Below, one piece after another: positions 33,610-42,016 of a DNA stretch of 64,000 nt. Each line of letters opens with the position of its first letter. Within the stretch, counting starts at the first letter, position 1. Location: the NCBI GenBank assembly GCA_038249195.1, contig JBBRWM010000013.1:6153-70152 (forward strand), written 5' to 3'. The translations under genes were made by a program, and so were the position numbers. Below the pieces are notes generated by a model. It saw only the letters and a program-made list of their open reading frames with translations, was not told the origin of the DNA and did not search any database. The stretch comes from JAOUEA01 sp038249195 (GTDB taxonomy: Bacteria; Actinomycetota; UBA4738; HRBIN12).

Positions 33610-36275
33610 GAAGAGCGAGGCGGGGCGCCCTCCCCGGGCAGGGAAGAGGTCGGTCCTCCCTGGCGCTGACGGAACACCAAGATCGCGACGTCGTCCTCGC
33701 GGGCCTCGCGGGGGTCGAGGATCGCGGCGCGGATCGCATCGACCGTTTCCTCCGCCGATCCACCCGTGCTCGCCTTCAAGGCCTGGGCGAGACGGTCCAT
33801 GCCCACGGCGAGGTCGATGCCCCGCTGCTCGATGAGGCCATCGGTGTACAGGACGAGCCGTTCCCCCGGCGCGAGGTCCACCGCGACGTCGTGGTACTCC
33901 GGGGACGGGAACATCCCGAGCAGGTCCCCGTTCGTGCCCACGGCCTCGACGTGACCGTCGGCGTGCGCGAGCAGGGGGGGAGGGTGGCCCGCGAGTGAGA
34001 CGGTGATCCTCGAACCGCCCGAGCCGGCGTGGATGCGCGCATAGCACATGGTGACGAACCGGGCATCGGGGATGGACGGATCGGCGAGGAGCACCTCGTT
34101 CAGCGTCTGCAGGAGCTCGCTCGGGCGCGTCTGGAACCGGGCGAGCGAACGAACGGAGTGCCGGGCCAGCCCCATCACCGCGGCCGCCTCGGGTCCCTTC
34201 CCGCTCACATCCCCGACCAGAGCGCCCCAGCATCCTCGCTCCAACTGCGGGAACACATCGAGGAAATCGCCTCCCACTTCGTCGCCCGGCGTGTAGGGCT
34301 GATACAGGGTCGCCGCCTCGAGCCCGGGGATCTGCGGGAGCGAGCCGGGCAGGAGGCTTCGCTGGAGGGCCGACGCCATATGGTCGCGCTGTCCGTACAG
34401 CTGCGCACGTTCCAGGGCAGATGCGATCCGTCCGGCCATGAGCTCCATGAGGTGCAGATCGTCGGCCTCGAAGCGCCCCTCGGTCCGCGACGTCACGTGC
34501 AGGACGCCGATCACCTTTCCCGCGCGCCGCAGGGGAACGCCCAGGAGGGATCGCATCTGCTCTTGCAGCCACGACCTCACGGTCTCCCACTCCCGGAGGT
34601 TCGAGATGACGAGCGGCTCGCCGGTCGCCGCGATCCGCCCGGCGATCCCTTGGCCGACCTCCACCTTCGCGGGGCCGTGCGCGGGATCGGCGTCCCGTTC
34701 GATCAGCCACCGACCATCCCTGCTCAGCAGGAGAAGCGTCGCCCCGTCGGCGTCGAGGATCTCCTGGATGCGTCTGAGGAGGGCGGGCACCATCTCCTCG
34801 AGCGAGAGTGTCGACAGCGCCGCATCGGTGACGAGGTGCAGGCGTTGGAGCCGGCGAGAGACCTGCTCGGCCTGTCGGCGGGCCGAGGCCTCCGCCTCCA
34901 GCGATCGGGCCCGAGAGAAGGCTTGTGCGGACTGCGCGGCGAGGTTATCGAGGAACGCCCGCTCCGAGGCGCTGAAGGCACGTTGGCCGTCGAAGGCGAA
35001 CGAGATCACGCCCACCACGGTTGACGACACCAGAAGCGGGTGGTGCGTGATCGCGATGAATCCGGTGTCTTTGACGGTCCGAACCATGGGGGGGAATCCC
35101 GCCCGCCATTCCTCGAGCGTGCCCACGATCCGCGCCGTTGCGCTCCGGTAGGCGCGCACGATGGGCAGATCTGCGTCCAGGCTCACCGCGGTCAACCGCT
35201 CAGCTATCTCCGGGGGATAGCCTTCCATGGCCAGAGGCTCGAGCTCGTCGTCGGAGGGGACCATGAAGCTGCCCCCGGCGGCCCGCAGCACCTCGAGACC
35301 CGTTCGGACCGTCTCCTGGGCCACCTCCACGGGACTGGCAGCTTTCGACAGTGCAGCCGTGACCTGCTGCAGGCGTTCGGCGTCGTGGCGCGCGACCTCG
35401 GACTGCTCGTAGGCACGAGCGCGTCCCACGGCCTCCTGGATGGCGCGCGCGAGCGCGGTCAACAGGCTCCGCTCCGTTTCGTCGTACGGGCGTCGCTCGT
35501 GGAACTCGACGAAGAGCAGCCCACGGATCTGGCCCTCCTCGTGCAGGGGGAACCAGGCCCATGCCCCCCCCGGCATCGTCTGCTCGAGATCCGGGTATCG
35601 GCGACGGAGCTCGTCCGCGCCCGCGACCACGACCGCGGCGTCGGACCGCATCGCCTCCTGGGCTGGAGGGGACTCGGTCGGCCACCATGGCGATCGGTGC
35701 ACGTCGGATGCGGCCGAGCGATCCTCGTCGTCCTCCAGATACAAGCACGTGCGCGCCGCATCCAGCACAGCCGGCCCGAGCTCCGCCACGACGCCGGCTA
35801 CGGCGTTGGGCGTCGTGGCCCCGGCGAGTGCGGTCGCGACGCTCACGAGACCCTCGAGTCGACGCTGGTTCCGACGTTCGAGATCCAGGAGCGCGCCTTG
35901 GGCCCCATGAGCCTGATCGAGACGAGCCAAAACGGCGGAGAACACCACCGCGATCAGCAGGAAGAGTCCGAGGCTCGCCACCGAGGCAGCGTCCGTGAGA
36001 TCGAGCTGCCCGTGGGGCACCACGAAGTAGTAGTTGATCAGCAGCGCCGCCCACACAGAGGCGACAAGGCCGCAGAACAAGCGCCCGAGCAGCGTGGCGA
36101 GGACGATCCCCAAGATCATGGGAGGGGCGGGGAAATCCCGAAGGAGCGGCAACGACGCCAGCCCGGCCGCAAGCAGTGGGCCTCCGAGCGCAACGCACAG
36201 GCCCAGGATCAGGCGCGTGGCGCTGCCGGGGAAGAGCACCCGCTCCCGCGGCGTTCGGGTCCTTGCCACGGGCAC
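33606..36275 (-). CDS. Membrane SpoIIE-type PP2C phosphatase with GAF domains
   Basis: An 889-residue signalling protein. About residues 15-115 form a KdpD-like DUF4118 membrane domain (INYYFVVPHGQLDLTD). Three GAF-type sensor domains follow (about 140-290, 310-450 and 480-640), including GIAGRIAATGEPLVISNL. The C-terminal SpoIIE/PP2C phosphatase (about 655-875) has GDEVGGDFLDVF, ALVGDVSGKGPEAA, LVLYTDGLIE and REDDVAILVF. SpoIIE/RsbU enzymes dephosphorylate STAS anti-anti-sigma proteins, two of which are nearby. It is therefore a likely input to the sigma factor at 36688. Confidence 0.92.
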   Translation of the reverse strand: MPVARTRTPRERVLFPGSATRLILGLCVALGGPLLAAGLASLPLLRDFPAPPMILGIVLATLLGRLFCGLVASVWAALLINYYFVVPHGQLDLTDAASVASLGLFLLIAVVFSAVLARLDQAHGAQGALLDLERRNQRRLEGLVSVATALAGATTPNAVAGVVAELGPAVLDAARTCLYLEDDEDRSAASDVHRSPWWPTESPPAQEAMRSDAAVVVAGADELRRRYPDLEQTMPGGAWAWFPLHEEGQIRGLLFVEFHERRPYDETERSLLTALARAIQEAVGRARAYEQSEVARHDAERLQQVTAALSKAASPVEVAQETVRTGLEVLRAAGGSFMVPSDDELEPLAMEGYPPEIAERLTAVSLDADLPIVRAYRSATARIVGTLEEWRAGFPPMVRTVKDTGFIAITHHPLLVSSTVVGVISFAFDGQRAFSASERAFLDNLAAQSAQAFSRARSLEAEASARRQAEQVSRRLQRLHLVTDAALSTLSLEEMVPALLRRIQEILDADGATLLLLSRDGRWLIERDADPAHGPAKVEVGQGIAGRIAATGEPLVISNLREWETVRSWLQEQMRSLLGVPLRRAGKVIGVLHVTSRTEGRFEADDLHLMELMAGRIASALERAQLYGQRDHMASALQRSLLPGSLPQIPGLEAATLYQPYTPGDEVGGDFLDVFPQLERGCWGALVGDVSGKGPEAAAVMGLARHSVRSLARFQTRPSELLQTLNEVLLADPSIPDARFVTMCYARIHAGSGGSRITVSLAGHPPPLLAHADGHVEAVGTNGDLLGMFPSPEYHDVAVDLAPGERLVLYTDGLIEQRGIDLAVGMDRLAQALKASTGGSAEETVDAIRAAILDPREAREDDVAILVFRQRQGGPTSSLPGEGAPPRSS

Positions 36276-36354
36276 CTTCGGCCTCCGCTCGGGCGCATCG
36301 ACATGCGTGCGCGCATTGTCGTGCTTGTCCTTCGGGAAGACAACACCAACGCAG

Positions 36355-36386
36355 ACGACGGGCGGGTCAAGCGACCCGCCCGTCGT
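36355..36386 (-). terminator. Strong terminator hairpin after csbD-like gene
   Basis: A perfect 14-bp stem (ACGACGGGCGGGTC / GACCCGCCCGTCGT) with loop AAGC. It begins 15 bases after the stop of the minus-strand CsbD gene and precedes the phosphatase gene on the same strand. GC-rich, without a clear U-tract. Confidence 0.75.
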
Positions 36387-36400
36387 AACCCGAACCTCTG

Positions 36401-36610
36401 CTAGCGATCGACTGCGTCCTTGGCGGCGTCCTTCGCCTTCTCGGCCGCGTCCTTCGTGTCTCCCCAGGCCTCCTTCATCTTGCCCTTGGCCTGATCAGAC
36501 TTCCCCTCGGTCTCAAGGTCCTCGTTGTCGGTCACGTCACCGACGCCTTCCTTCACCGTGCCCTTGGCCTTGTCCCACGCACCCTCGGCGTGCTCCTGCG
36601 TCCCATCCAT
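36401..36610 (-). CDS. CsbD family stress protein
   Basis: A 69-residue hydrophilic, Lys/Asp/Glu-rich protein from ATG 36610 (GGAGGC upstream). Repeats AEGAWDKAKGTVKEGVGD and KSDQAKGKMKEAWGDTKD are the CsbD pattern. CsbD was named in Bacillus as a sigma-B-controlled gene. Here a GTTT-N16-GGGAAC element lies 32 bp upstream and the local sigma-factor gene follows it on the map. Biochemical role unknown. Confidence 0.9.
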   Translation of the reverse strand: MDGTQEHAEGAWDKAKGTVKEGVGDVTDNEDLETEGKSDQAKGKMKEAWGDTKDAAEKAKDAAKDAVDR

Positions 36611-36641
36611 GGCTGCCTCCTGTCCTCGGATACGACAGGGC

Positions 36642-36667
36642 GTTCCCACGAGGTCGCTCGGTCAAAC
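36642..36667 (-). promoter_or_regulatory. SigB/SigF-type promoter of csbD-like gene
   Basis: Minus strand GTTT (36667-36664), 16 bases, GGGAAC (36647-36642). Being placed before a csbD gene, a classic sigma-B target, supports the reading of the other similar sites. Confidence 0.5.
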
Positions 36668-36687
36668 CAACCGGGGGCGCGGTGGGC

Positions 36688-37449
36688 TCAGGAAGGGGCG
36701 TCCGACGCCTTCCTGAGCGCCTGGATCGTTTGCGAGAGGATCCTGGACACGTGCATCTGGGACACGCCGATCTCGTCGGCGATCTCGGATTGTGTCCTGC
36801 CCTCGTAGAAGCGGAGATACAGAACCTGCCGCTCCCTGGGGGGGAGCGCGGCCAAGGCGGGACTGATGTCCGCCCATTCATCGAGCATCGCGATCGAGGG
36901 GTCGTCCGCCCCCAGCATGTCGGCGGCGGTGAGTTCTCCGTCGCTGAGGGGCGCGTCCAGCGAAGAGCTCGTGTAGGCCTGCGCGGCGTCCATGGCCTCC
37001 ACGATCTCGTCCACGTCGACGTCGAGGCGTTCCGCCAACTCGGACACCGTGGGCATCCGACCGAGCAGCTGAGCCATCTCGGGCAGGACGCGGTTCATCT
37101 CGAGCGAGAGCTCCTGGAGGCGGCGGGGGACCCGCACCGCCCACCCCTTGTCCCGGAAGTGGCGCTTCAGCTCCCCCACGATGGTGGCGGCGGCGAAGGT
37201 CGTGAAGCGGATGCCGCGATCGGCGTCGAAGCGGTCGATGGCGTTGAGCAGTCCGAGGCTGGCGACTTGGACGAGATCGTCGAGGGGTTCCCCCCTGCCC
37301 CGGAACCGTCGGGCGAGGTAGCGTGCGAGCGGGTGGTAGCGGGCGACGAGTCGCTTCCGGGCGTCGGGGTCCTCGGCCGCCCTGCGGAACAACGGGAGGA
37401 GGGCCTCGTCGTCATCGGCGAGCTCGTTGGGCTCATCGCCCGGGGTCAT
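36688..37449 (-). CDS. RNA polymerase sigma factor, SigB/SigF/SigG group
   Basis: A 253-residue sigma-70-family protein with regions 2, 3 and 4. Region 2: LVARYHPLARYLARRF, LDDLVQVASLGLLNAIDRFD and TFAAATIVGELKRHFRDKGW. Region 3: LELSLEMNRVL-like and PTVSELAERLDVDVDEIVEA. Region 4: LPPRERQVLYLRFYEGRTQS, then EIGVSQMHVSRILSQTI. This size and layout is that of SigB/SigF stress sigma factors. It overlaps an anti-sigma HATPase gene by four bases, the classic partner-switching order. It probably reads the GTTT-N15/16-GGGTA sites in this window. Confidence 0.93.
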   Translation of the reverse strand: MTPGDEPNELADDDEALLPLFRRAAEDPDARKRLVARYHPLARYLARRFRGRGEPLDDLVQVASLGLLNAIDRFDADRGIRFTTFAAATIVGELKRHFRDKGWAVRVPRRLQELSLEMNRVLPEMAQLLGRMPTVSELAERLDVDVDEIVEAMDAAQAYTSSSLDAPLSDGELTAADMLGADDPSIAMLDEWADISPALAALPPRERQVLYLRFYEGRTQSEIADEIGVSQMHVSRILSQTIQALRKASDAPS

Positions 37450-37847
37450 GGGTCCTTCCGCGCGTGCGGGATGCGCCGCGTGAGCCGGATCGCCGGACCG
37501 GAGGCCGTCGCCTCGGCGCCCGCCTCGTCGACGAGGCGAGCGATGATCGTCCAGGACAGACCCGCGAGGGCCGCATCGTCGTCGGGCCAGCCGCTCACGA
37601 CGGCGTCCGTACGGACGGTCACCTGCACGGCCCCAGGGTCCGACCGCACATCGATGGTGAGCCGCGTGGGGTTCGGCCGACGCGACAACAGCAGGCTCGC
37701 GGCCTCATCCACGGCGATGCGCAGGTCGTCGACGGCGTCGTAAGGAAGATCGAGCCCGGCTGCCGCCGTCGCCGCGACGGAGCGGACGACTGCGAGGAAT
37801 CGTGCTTCCGCAGGCAGCTCTAGGACGATGGCGGATCGCTCCTGCAC
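37446..37847 (-). CDS. Anti-sigma factor, RsbW-like HATPase
   Basis: A 133-residue GHKL-type ATPase-like protein. The N-box is in VDDLRIAVDEAASLLLSR (about residue 45). The later G boxes are degenerate (WTIIARLVDEAGAEATASGP), as in other short actinobacterial RsbW homologues. It lies immediately upstream of and overlapping the sigma gene, so it most likely binds and holds that sigma factor until a STAS protein displaces it. Kinase activity is inferred only. Confidence 0.85.
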   Translation of the reverse strand: MQERSAIVLELPAEARFLAVVRSVAATAAAGLDLPYDAVDDLRIAVDEAASLLLSRRPNPTRLTIDVRSDPGAVQVTVRTDAVVSGWPDDDAALAGLSWTIIARLVDEAGAEATASGPAIRLTRRIPHARKDP

Positions 37848-37909
37848 GCAGGGAACCTATACTACGGACGCTTCGAGCCGGGATCCTTGGGACGTGGAGG
37901 ACGCAGCGC

Positions 37910-38245
37910 ATGGAACTGAGTCTCGAAACCGCGGCCCGGGACGATTGGCTCGTGATGACGATCGGGGGCGAGCTGGATCTCTACACCGTCACCCCGTTGA
38001 AGGAAGCGCTTTCCGCCGCGATCGCCAAGGGTTCCTCAAGGATCGCCCTGGACCTGTCGGGGGTCGGCTTCATGGATTCCAGCTCGCTCGGCGTGCTGGT
38101 CGTTGCGCTGAAGCGAGCTCGCGAACGGGGCGGGACGATCGCCTTGGTGGGCGTCGAGGGGTCACCAGCAAAGGTCCTCGCGTTGACCGGCCTGGATTCG
38201 GCCTTCGAGTTGCTGCCGTCGCTCGACGCGCTCGGCCCGGCGTGA
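37910..38245 (+). CDS. STAS domain anti-anti-sigma factor (RsbV-like)
   Basis: A 111-residue STAS protein; ATG 37910 with GGAGG upstream. The conserved phosphoacceptor loop is VGFMDSSSLGVLVVALKRA, with the switch serine near residue 57. STAS proteins bind anti-sigma factors when dephosphorylated. It is divergent from the anti-sigma/sigma pair and overlaps (GTGA) a second HATPase gene, so this block holds a full partner-switch module. Confidence 0.92.
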   Translation: MELSLETAARDDWLVMTIGGELDLYTVTPLKEALSAAIAKGSSRIALDLSGVGFMDSSSLGVLVVALKRARERGGTIALVGVEGSPAKVLALTGLDSAFELLPSLDALGPA

Positions 38246-38601
38246 CCCGGTCGCGGGGTCCGGAGACCTTCGAGGTCGACCTCCGGCTGCGCGTCCCGGC
38301 GGAACCGGCATCGCTCGCCACGGTGCGGGCCTTCGCGGCGTCGGCGGGCGACGCCCTCGGCCTGGGTCCCGATGCGGTCGAAGATCTCAAGCTCATCCTG
38401 AACGAGCTGTGCGCGGGCGCCGAGCCGCCCCACATGTTCGAGGTCGCCCTCTCGGAGGCCGCCGACGGCGTGGCGGTCGACTGCGTCGGCGATCAAGGCG
38501 CCTCAGGCCCGGTGGCCGATCGCCGCCGGGGGATCCTGGAGGCGCTGATCCCCGAAGCCGTTCTCCAGGGCGGCACGCTGTCGTTCTTCCTTGCGCGATG
38601 A
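38242..38601 (+). CDS. RsbW-like HATPase, short form
   Basis: A 119-residue protein from GTG 38242, overlapping the STAS stop. It has the N-box helix (DAVEDLKLILNELCAGA) of GHKL anti-sigma kinases, but the following G-box region is poorly conserved (GVAVDCVGDQGASGPVAD). It may be a regulator that binds STAS proteins without kinase activity. Same strand and coupled to the STAS gene. Confidence 0.78.
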   Translation: MTRSRGPETFEVDLRLRVPAEPASLATVRAFAASAGDALGLGPDAVEDLKLILNELCAGAEPPHMFEVALSEAADGVAVDCVGDQGASGPVADRRRGILEALIPEAVLQGGTLSFFLAR

Positions 38602-38630
38602 CTCCTTAGAGATCCCGGCAGGGTCAGCGT

Positions 38631-38655
38631 GTTTCGAGCTGCCGGCGCCGGGGTA
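38631..38655 (+). promoter_or_regulatory. SigB/SigF-type promoter
   Basis: GTTT (38631-38634), 16 bases, GGGTA (38651-38655). It precedes the three small genes from 38725 to 39306. Confidence 0.55.
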
Positions 38656-38724
38656 GAGCCGAGCCACTCGGGCCACACCCGAGCGTTCGAGGCCAACGAA
38701 AGAAGCCAACGAAAGAAAGGTGAC

Positions 38725-38898
38725 ATGGATCAACGCGATCAGGATGGAGACGACCAGGACCCCGCGGCGATCCCCACCGATCCGCAGCTATCGCCGCAGG
38801 AGCGAACCGGTAGGCGCGGGGCGTCGGGGGCGCCGGAAACCCCAGGGGGGTCGTGGAGGCCGATCGAGTCGGATCTGGAGGAGCGACATGGCAACTAA
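38725..38898 (+). CDS. Small hydrophilic hypothetical protein
   Basis: A 57-residue acidic, Pro/Gly/Asp-rich protein (MDQRDQDGDDQDPAAIPTD) with no hydrophobic core, probably disordered. ATG 38725 follows AAAGG. Its end overlaps the next gene by 11 bases. A SigB/SigF-type promoter is 70 bp upstream. Function unknown. Confidence 0.5.
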   Translation: MDQRDQDGDDQDPAAIPTDPQLSPQERTGRRGASGAPETPGGSWRPIESDLEERHGN

Positions 38899-39121
38899 GA
38901 CCGAGAACCACGCAGGGACCTATGACAGGACGATCGCAGTCGGCGGGTCTGCGTTGAGCGGATGGCGCGATCGGGCCGCCGGAGCCGTCGCCAAGCCCGT
39001 CGCAGGGCACTCGCGGCTGAGTGAAGACGAAGTGAAAGCCATCATCGGCTTCGCGCTGTTGGCGTACGCCTTGTATCGCCTGCTGCGGCCGATCGTCTCG
39101 ACCATCAGAGAGGGGAAGTAG
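38888..39121 (+). CDS. Small hypothetical protein with C-terminal membrane helix
   Basis: A 77-residue protein, ATG 38888 with GGAGCGAC upstream inside the preceding gene. The N-terminal part is polar, and one C-terminal helix (VKAIIGFALLAYALYRLLRP) could anchor it in the membrane. Co-transcribed with small genes on both sides. Function unknown. Confidence 0.6.
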   Translation: MATKTENHAGTYDRTIAVGGSALSGWRDRAAGAVAKPVAGHSRLSEDEVKAIIGFALLAYALYRLLRPIVSTIREGK

Positions 39122-39123
39122 CT

Positions 39124-39306
39124 ATGCAGTCAGCACTGGCGCTCATCGCCGCGAATAGCAGCGGACATACCATCTTGTGGGTGATCGCGGCGATCCTCGT
39201 GATCGTCGGCATCGTCACCATCGTTCGAGGCGCGGTGTTGTGGGGTGTGGTCCTCATCGTGCTGGGCCTCCTCGTCGGGCCGGGGGGTGTGAGCATCTTC
39301 AGCTGA
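39124..39306 (+). CDS. Small hydrophobic membrane protein
   Basis: A 60-residue protein with two tightly spaced helices (ILWVIAAILVIVGIVTIVRG and VLWGVVLIVLGLLVGPGG). The GPGG turn near the end is typical of a family of tiny stress-linked actinobacterial membrane proteins. Two bases after the previous stop. Function unknown. Confidence 0.7.
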   Translation: MQSALALIAANSSGHTILWVIAAILVIVGIVTIVRGAVLWGVVLIVLGLLVGPGGVSIFS

Positions 39307-39325
39307 CCCCGAACGGATCTGCCGG

Positions 39326-39349
39326 GTTCGCCTTCGGGTTCGGCGGGTA
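39326..39349 (+). promoter_or_regulatory. SigB/SigF-type promoter (one mismatch)
   Basis: GTTC (39326-39329), 15 bases, GGGTA (39345-39349), 10 bp before the ATG at 39360. One mismatch from GTTT. Confidence 0.4.
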
Positions 39350-39359
39350 GGACGCCAAC

Positions 39360-39794
39360 ATGATGGATCCATCGCGTGGCCGGGAGCCGATCCTCTCCGT
39401 ACGCCTGCCCGCCGATCCTCATTCGGTGCGCGCGGCGCGAGATGCGATGAACGCGCTGGGCGTGTACCTCGGAGCCGAGCCGCTTGACGACGTGCGGCTC
39501 CTGGTGAGCGAGCTCACCACGAACAGTCTGCGCCACGGCTCGCTCCCTGCGCACAGTCGGATCTGCGTCTGCGTGGACCTGCGGGACCGATTCCTCACGG
39601 TCGAGGTGCAGGACGAGGGGCAAGGCTTCAGCCCACGTCGGAGAACGGATCCCGGGCCGGCGGGATGGGGCCTGTTCTTGCTCGAGGAGCTGGCCTCCGA
39701 TTGGGGCGTGTCCAGCAATGGCGTCACGCGCGTCTGGTTCCGGGTACCCGCCCGTCCATCCTCGTTCCACGAGGGTCGGGGGACGCGTCCGTAG
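39360..39794 (+). CDS. Anti-sigma regulatory HATPase (RsbW-like)
   Basis: A 144-residue GHKL-fold protein. N-box VRLLVSELTTNSLRHG (about 46-61), G1 box VEVQDEGQGFSP and G2 box GWGLFLLEELASDWGV are well kept, so it should bind ATP. It sits between two sets of STAS and small stress genes. It likely phosphorylates a STAS partner such as the one at 39908. Confidence 0.88.
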   Translation: MMDPSRGREPILSVRLPADPHSVRAARDAMNALGVYLGAEPLDDVRLLVSELTTNSLRHGSLPAHSRICVCVDLRDRFLTVEVQDEGQGFSPRRRTDPGPAGWGLFLLEELASDWGVSSNGVTRVWFRVPARPSSFHEGRGTRP

Positions 39795-39907
39795 GCGCCA
39801 GCCCCTCGGTGTCTCGACCCGATGCGGGCAGGTCGGTACGCTGGCGCACCGTCGCGGGCACATCGGCCACCTACGCTTCGGTCCGAGATTCAACGACGGG
39901 AGCGTCG

Positions 39908-40219
39908 GTGTCCGCTGGGTTCGACCTAGATGTGAACGGGCGTTCGATCCGCTTGGCCGGGGAACTCGACCTCTCCTCAGCCCCGGACCTGCTGACCGCG
40001 GTCTTCCCGCTCACGGCCGAACCCGGCGATCTGCGCATCGACATGTCGGAGTTGTCGTTCATGGACAGCTCGGGCCTCCAGGCACTGCTCACGATGGCGC
40101 AGGCGCTGCAGGGTGGGATCGAACTCGTGGACGCCCCGCGCGCCGTCCGGCGCGTCTTCGAGATCACGGGGACGCTGGATCGCTTCGCCTTCGCTTCTAC
40201 CGCGCCGGAAGGCGACTGA
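39908..40219 (+). CDS. STAS domain anti-anti-sigma factor
   Basis: A 103-residue STAS protein from GTG 39908 (GGGAG upstream); earlier in-frame codons are not clearly coding. The core has LAGELDLSSAPDLLTAVF and the switch loop ELSFMDSSGLQALLTMAQ, with the phosphorylatable serine in DSSG. It follows the HATPase at 39360 and forms a likely kinase-substrate pair with it. Confidence 0.85.
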   Translation: MSAGFDLDVNGRSIRLAGELDLSSAPDLLTAVFPLTAEPGDLRIDMSELSFMDSSGLQALLTMAQALQGGIELVDAPRAVRRVFEITGTLDRFAFASTAPEGD

Positions 40220-40272
40220 CCTCCGGGTACGTTTGGGCGCGACGCCGCCGGGGGAGGCGATGAGGAACCAGC

Positions 40273-40581
40273 GTGACCTGGGTCGGGCGCGAGGCGAACG
40301 GTGTCTCACGCGAGAGGATTGCCGCTTCCGACCTGCTCGCGGTGGGAGGCCTCTTGTGCCTGTTCGTGGCCATGTGCGCGGCGATCCTGCTCGTTCGACA
40401 CGAGAACTGCTGTTGGCGACGTGTGCCCCCCGGGGCGCTGGGTAAGACCGTTCGGGTGGGCCGGTGCGATGACGCGGAAAGGCGAACCGGATGGGATCGA
40501 CGACGACTTCGAGGACGGCCCCGCTACCGGGGGGTGGACGAGCGCACGTCACGGGAGGCGACGGCGATGAGGTGTTCGTGA
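40273..40581 (+). CDS. Possible small membrane protein
   Basis: This open frame is the only candidate in the gap 40220-40651. From GTG 40273 it gives 102 residues with one helix (LLAVGGLLCLFVAMCAAILL) near residues 21-40. The last 45 residues are Arg-rich and may be out of frame. Weak support; the rest of the gap shows nothing recognisable. Confidence 0.3.
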   Translation: MTWVGREANGVSRERIAASDLLAVGGLLCLFVAMCAAILLVRHENCCWRRVPPGALGKTVRVGRCDDAERRTGWDRRRLRGRPRYRGVDERTSREATAMRCS

Positions 40582-40651
40582 CGACGGAGGCGTCCCCGGT
40601 TCTGCCGGGGGGTGCCCCTGCCGTGCGGCGACGGGCCGTTCCGCCCCTGCT

Positions 40652-42016
40652 ATGACCGTGGCGGCGCACTTCGAGGCGTTCGTCATCGGCGGTGGCGCTG
40701 CGGGCTCCGAGGCCGCGTTCCGCCTCGCCGAAGCGGGTATCACGGTGGGGCTCGCGGAGCGCGGCCAGCTCGGAGGCGAGTGCAACCACTACGGTTGCGT
40801 TCCCACCAAGGTCATGCTCCGAGCCGCGCATCGGGCGTTCGAAGCTCGAGACGCGGATCGCTTCGGGGTGTGCGGATGCGCGGCTGACGTGGATCTCCCC
40901 GCGGTGCAGGCACGGGCCCGCTCGGTGATCCAGGAGATGTCCGGCGAAGGCGCCGCACCCTTCGAGCGAGCGGGCATCGCGGTCCTCCCGGTCGAGGCGC
41001 GCATCATCGGGGAATCGTCGGTGGAGCTCGCGGACGGGACGTGCTTGTCCTGCGACCGCATCATCCTCGCGACCGGTACACAGGCGCAGGTCCCCGACAT
41101 CCAGGGTTTGGGGGACGGACCGTACTGGACCAACAAGGAGGCGGTGTGGACTCCCACGGCGGTGCCTTCCTCCCTCGCCGTCATCGGCACCGGGGCCGTC
41201 GGGACGGAGTTCGCGCAGATCTATGCGCGCTTCGGAGCCAGCGTGAGCATGTTCGAGGCCGCGGAGCAGTTCATGCCGAATGAGGACGCCGACGCGGCGG
41301 GGGAAGCTCGAACCGTCCTCGAGCGCGAGGGGATCGACGTGCGTGTCGACACCCGGCTCGAGCACGCCGTGCGCCACGAGAACGAGTGGACGCTCGGCTG
41401 GGACGGGGGCGAGGTCCGGACGCAGGAGGTGCTCGTAGCGGCGGGGCGCCAGCCCGTGTTCGACGTCCACGACCTTCACTCGGCCGGCGTGGAGCTCGAT
41501 CCCGATGGAAAGCCCATCCTCGACGCGACCCTCCGAACGACCCAACCAAACATCTGGGCCATCGGGGATGCGACCGGAGAGCTCCTCTTCACCCACGTAG
41601 CGACGTATGAAGCCCAGATCGTGGCCGATGACATCCTGGGCGGACCCGTCCGGAAGGACTACCGCGTCGTGCCGCGGGTGACGTTCTGCTCCCCGGAGGT
41701 CGCGAGCGTTGGTCTCACCGAGGAAGCGGCGCGCGAGCAGGGCCTCGAGATCGCCACCGCGACCGTTCGCGCCGAGGACGTCGAACGCTCGATGATCGAC
41801 GGAGATCCGTTCGGCCTCGTCAAGCTCGTCGCCGCGCGGGACACCGGCGAGATCGTGGGCGGACACATCGTCATGCCCAACGCGGGCGTCATGATCCACG
41901 AGGTCTGTGCGCTCATGCGATCGCGAACGCCGGCGCGCGTGGCCTCCACCGCCATCCACGCCTATCCCACGCGATCCGAAGCGGTGGGAACGGCCGTGCG
42001 GGAGCTGGCCCGATGA
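40652..42016 (+). CDS. FAD-dependent pyridine nucleotide-disulfide oxidoreductase
   Basis: A 454-residue flavoprotein of the dihydrolipoamide dehydrogenase/mercuric reductase group. FAD motif FVIGGGAAGSEAA is at the N-terminus. The redox-active pair is in GGECNHYGCVPTK (Cys-x4-Cys), differing from the usual GGTCLNVGC form. NAD(P) motif VIGTGAVGTEFAQIY is near residue 177. The second FAD motif is IWAIGDATG, and the C-terminal active-site His is in HAYPTRSEA. The substrate is unknown. It is coupled (ATGA) to an AI-2E family transporter gene. Confidence 0.9.
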   Translation: MTVAAHFEAFVIGGGAAGSEAAFRLAEAGITVGLAERGQLGGECNHYGCVPTKVMLRAAHRAFEARDADRFGVCGCAADVDLPAVQARARSVIQEMSGEGAAPFERAGIAVLPVEARIIGESSVELADGTCLSCDRIILATGTQAQVPDIQGLGDGPYWTNKEAVWTPTAVPSSLAVIGTGAVGTEFAQIYARFGASVSMFEAAEQFMPNEDADAAGEARTVLEREGIDVRVDTRLEHAVRHENEWTLGWDGGEVRTQEVLVAAGRQPVFDVHDLHSAGVELDPDGKPILDATLRTTQPNIWAIGDATGELLFTHVATYEAQIVADDILGGPVRKDYRVVPRVTFCSPEVASVGLTEEAAREQGLEIATATVRAEDVERSMIDGDPFGLVKLVAARDTGEIVGGHIVMPNAGVMIHEVCALMRSRTPARVASTAIHAYPTRSEAVGTAVRELAR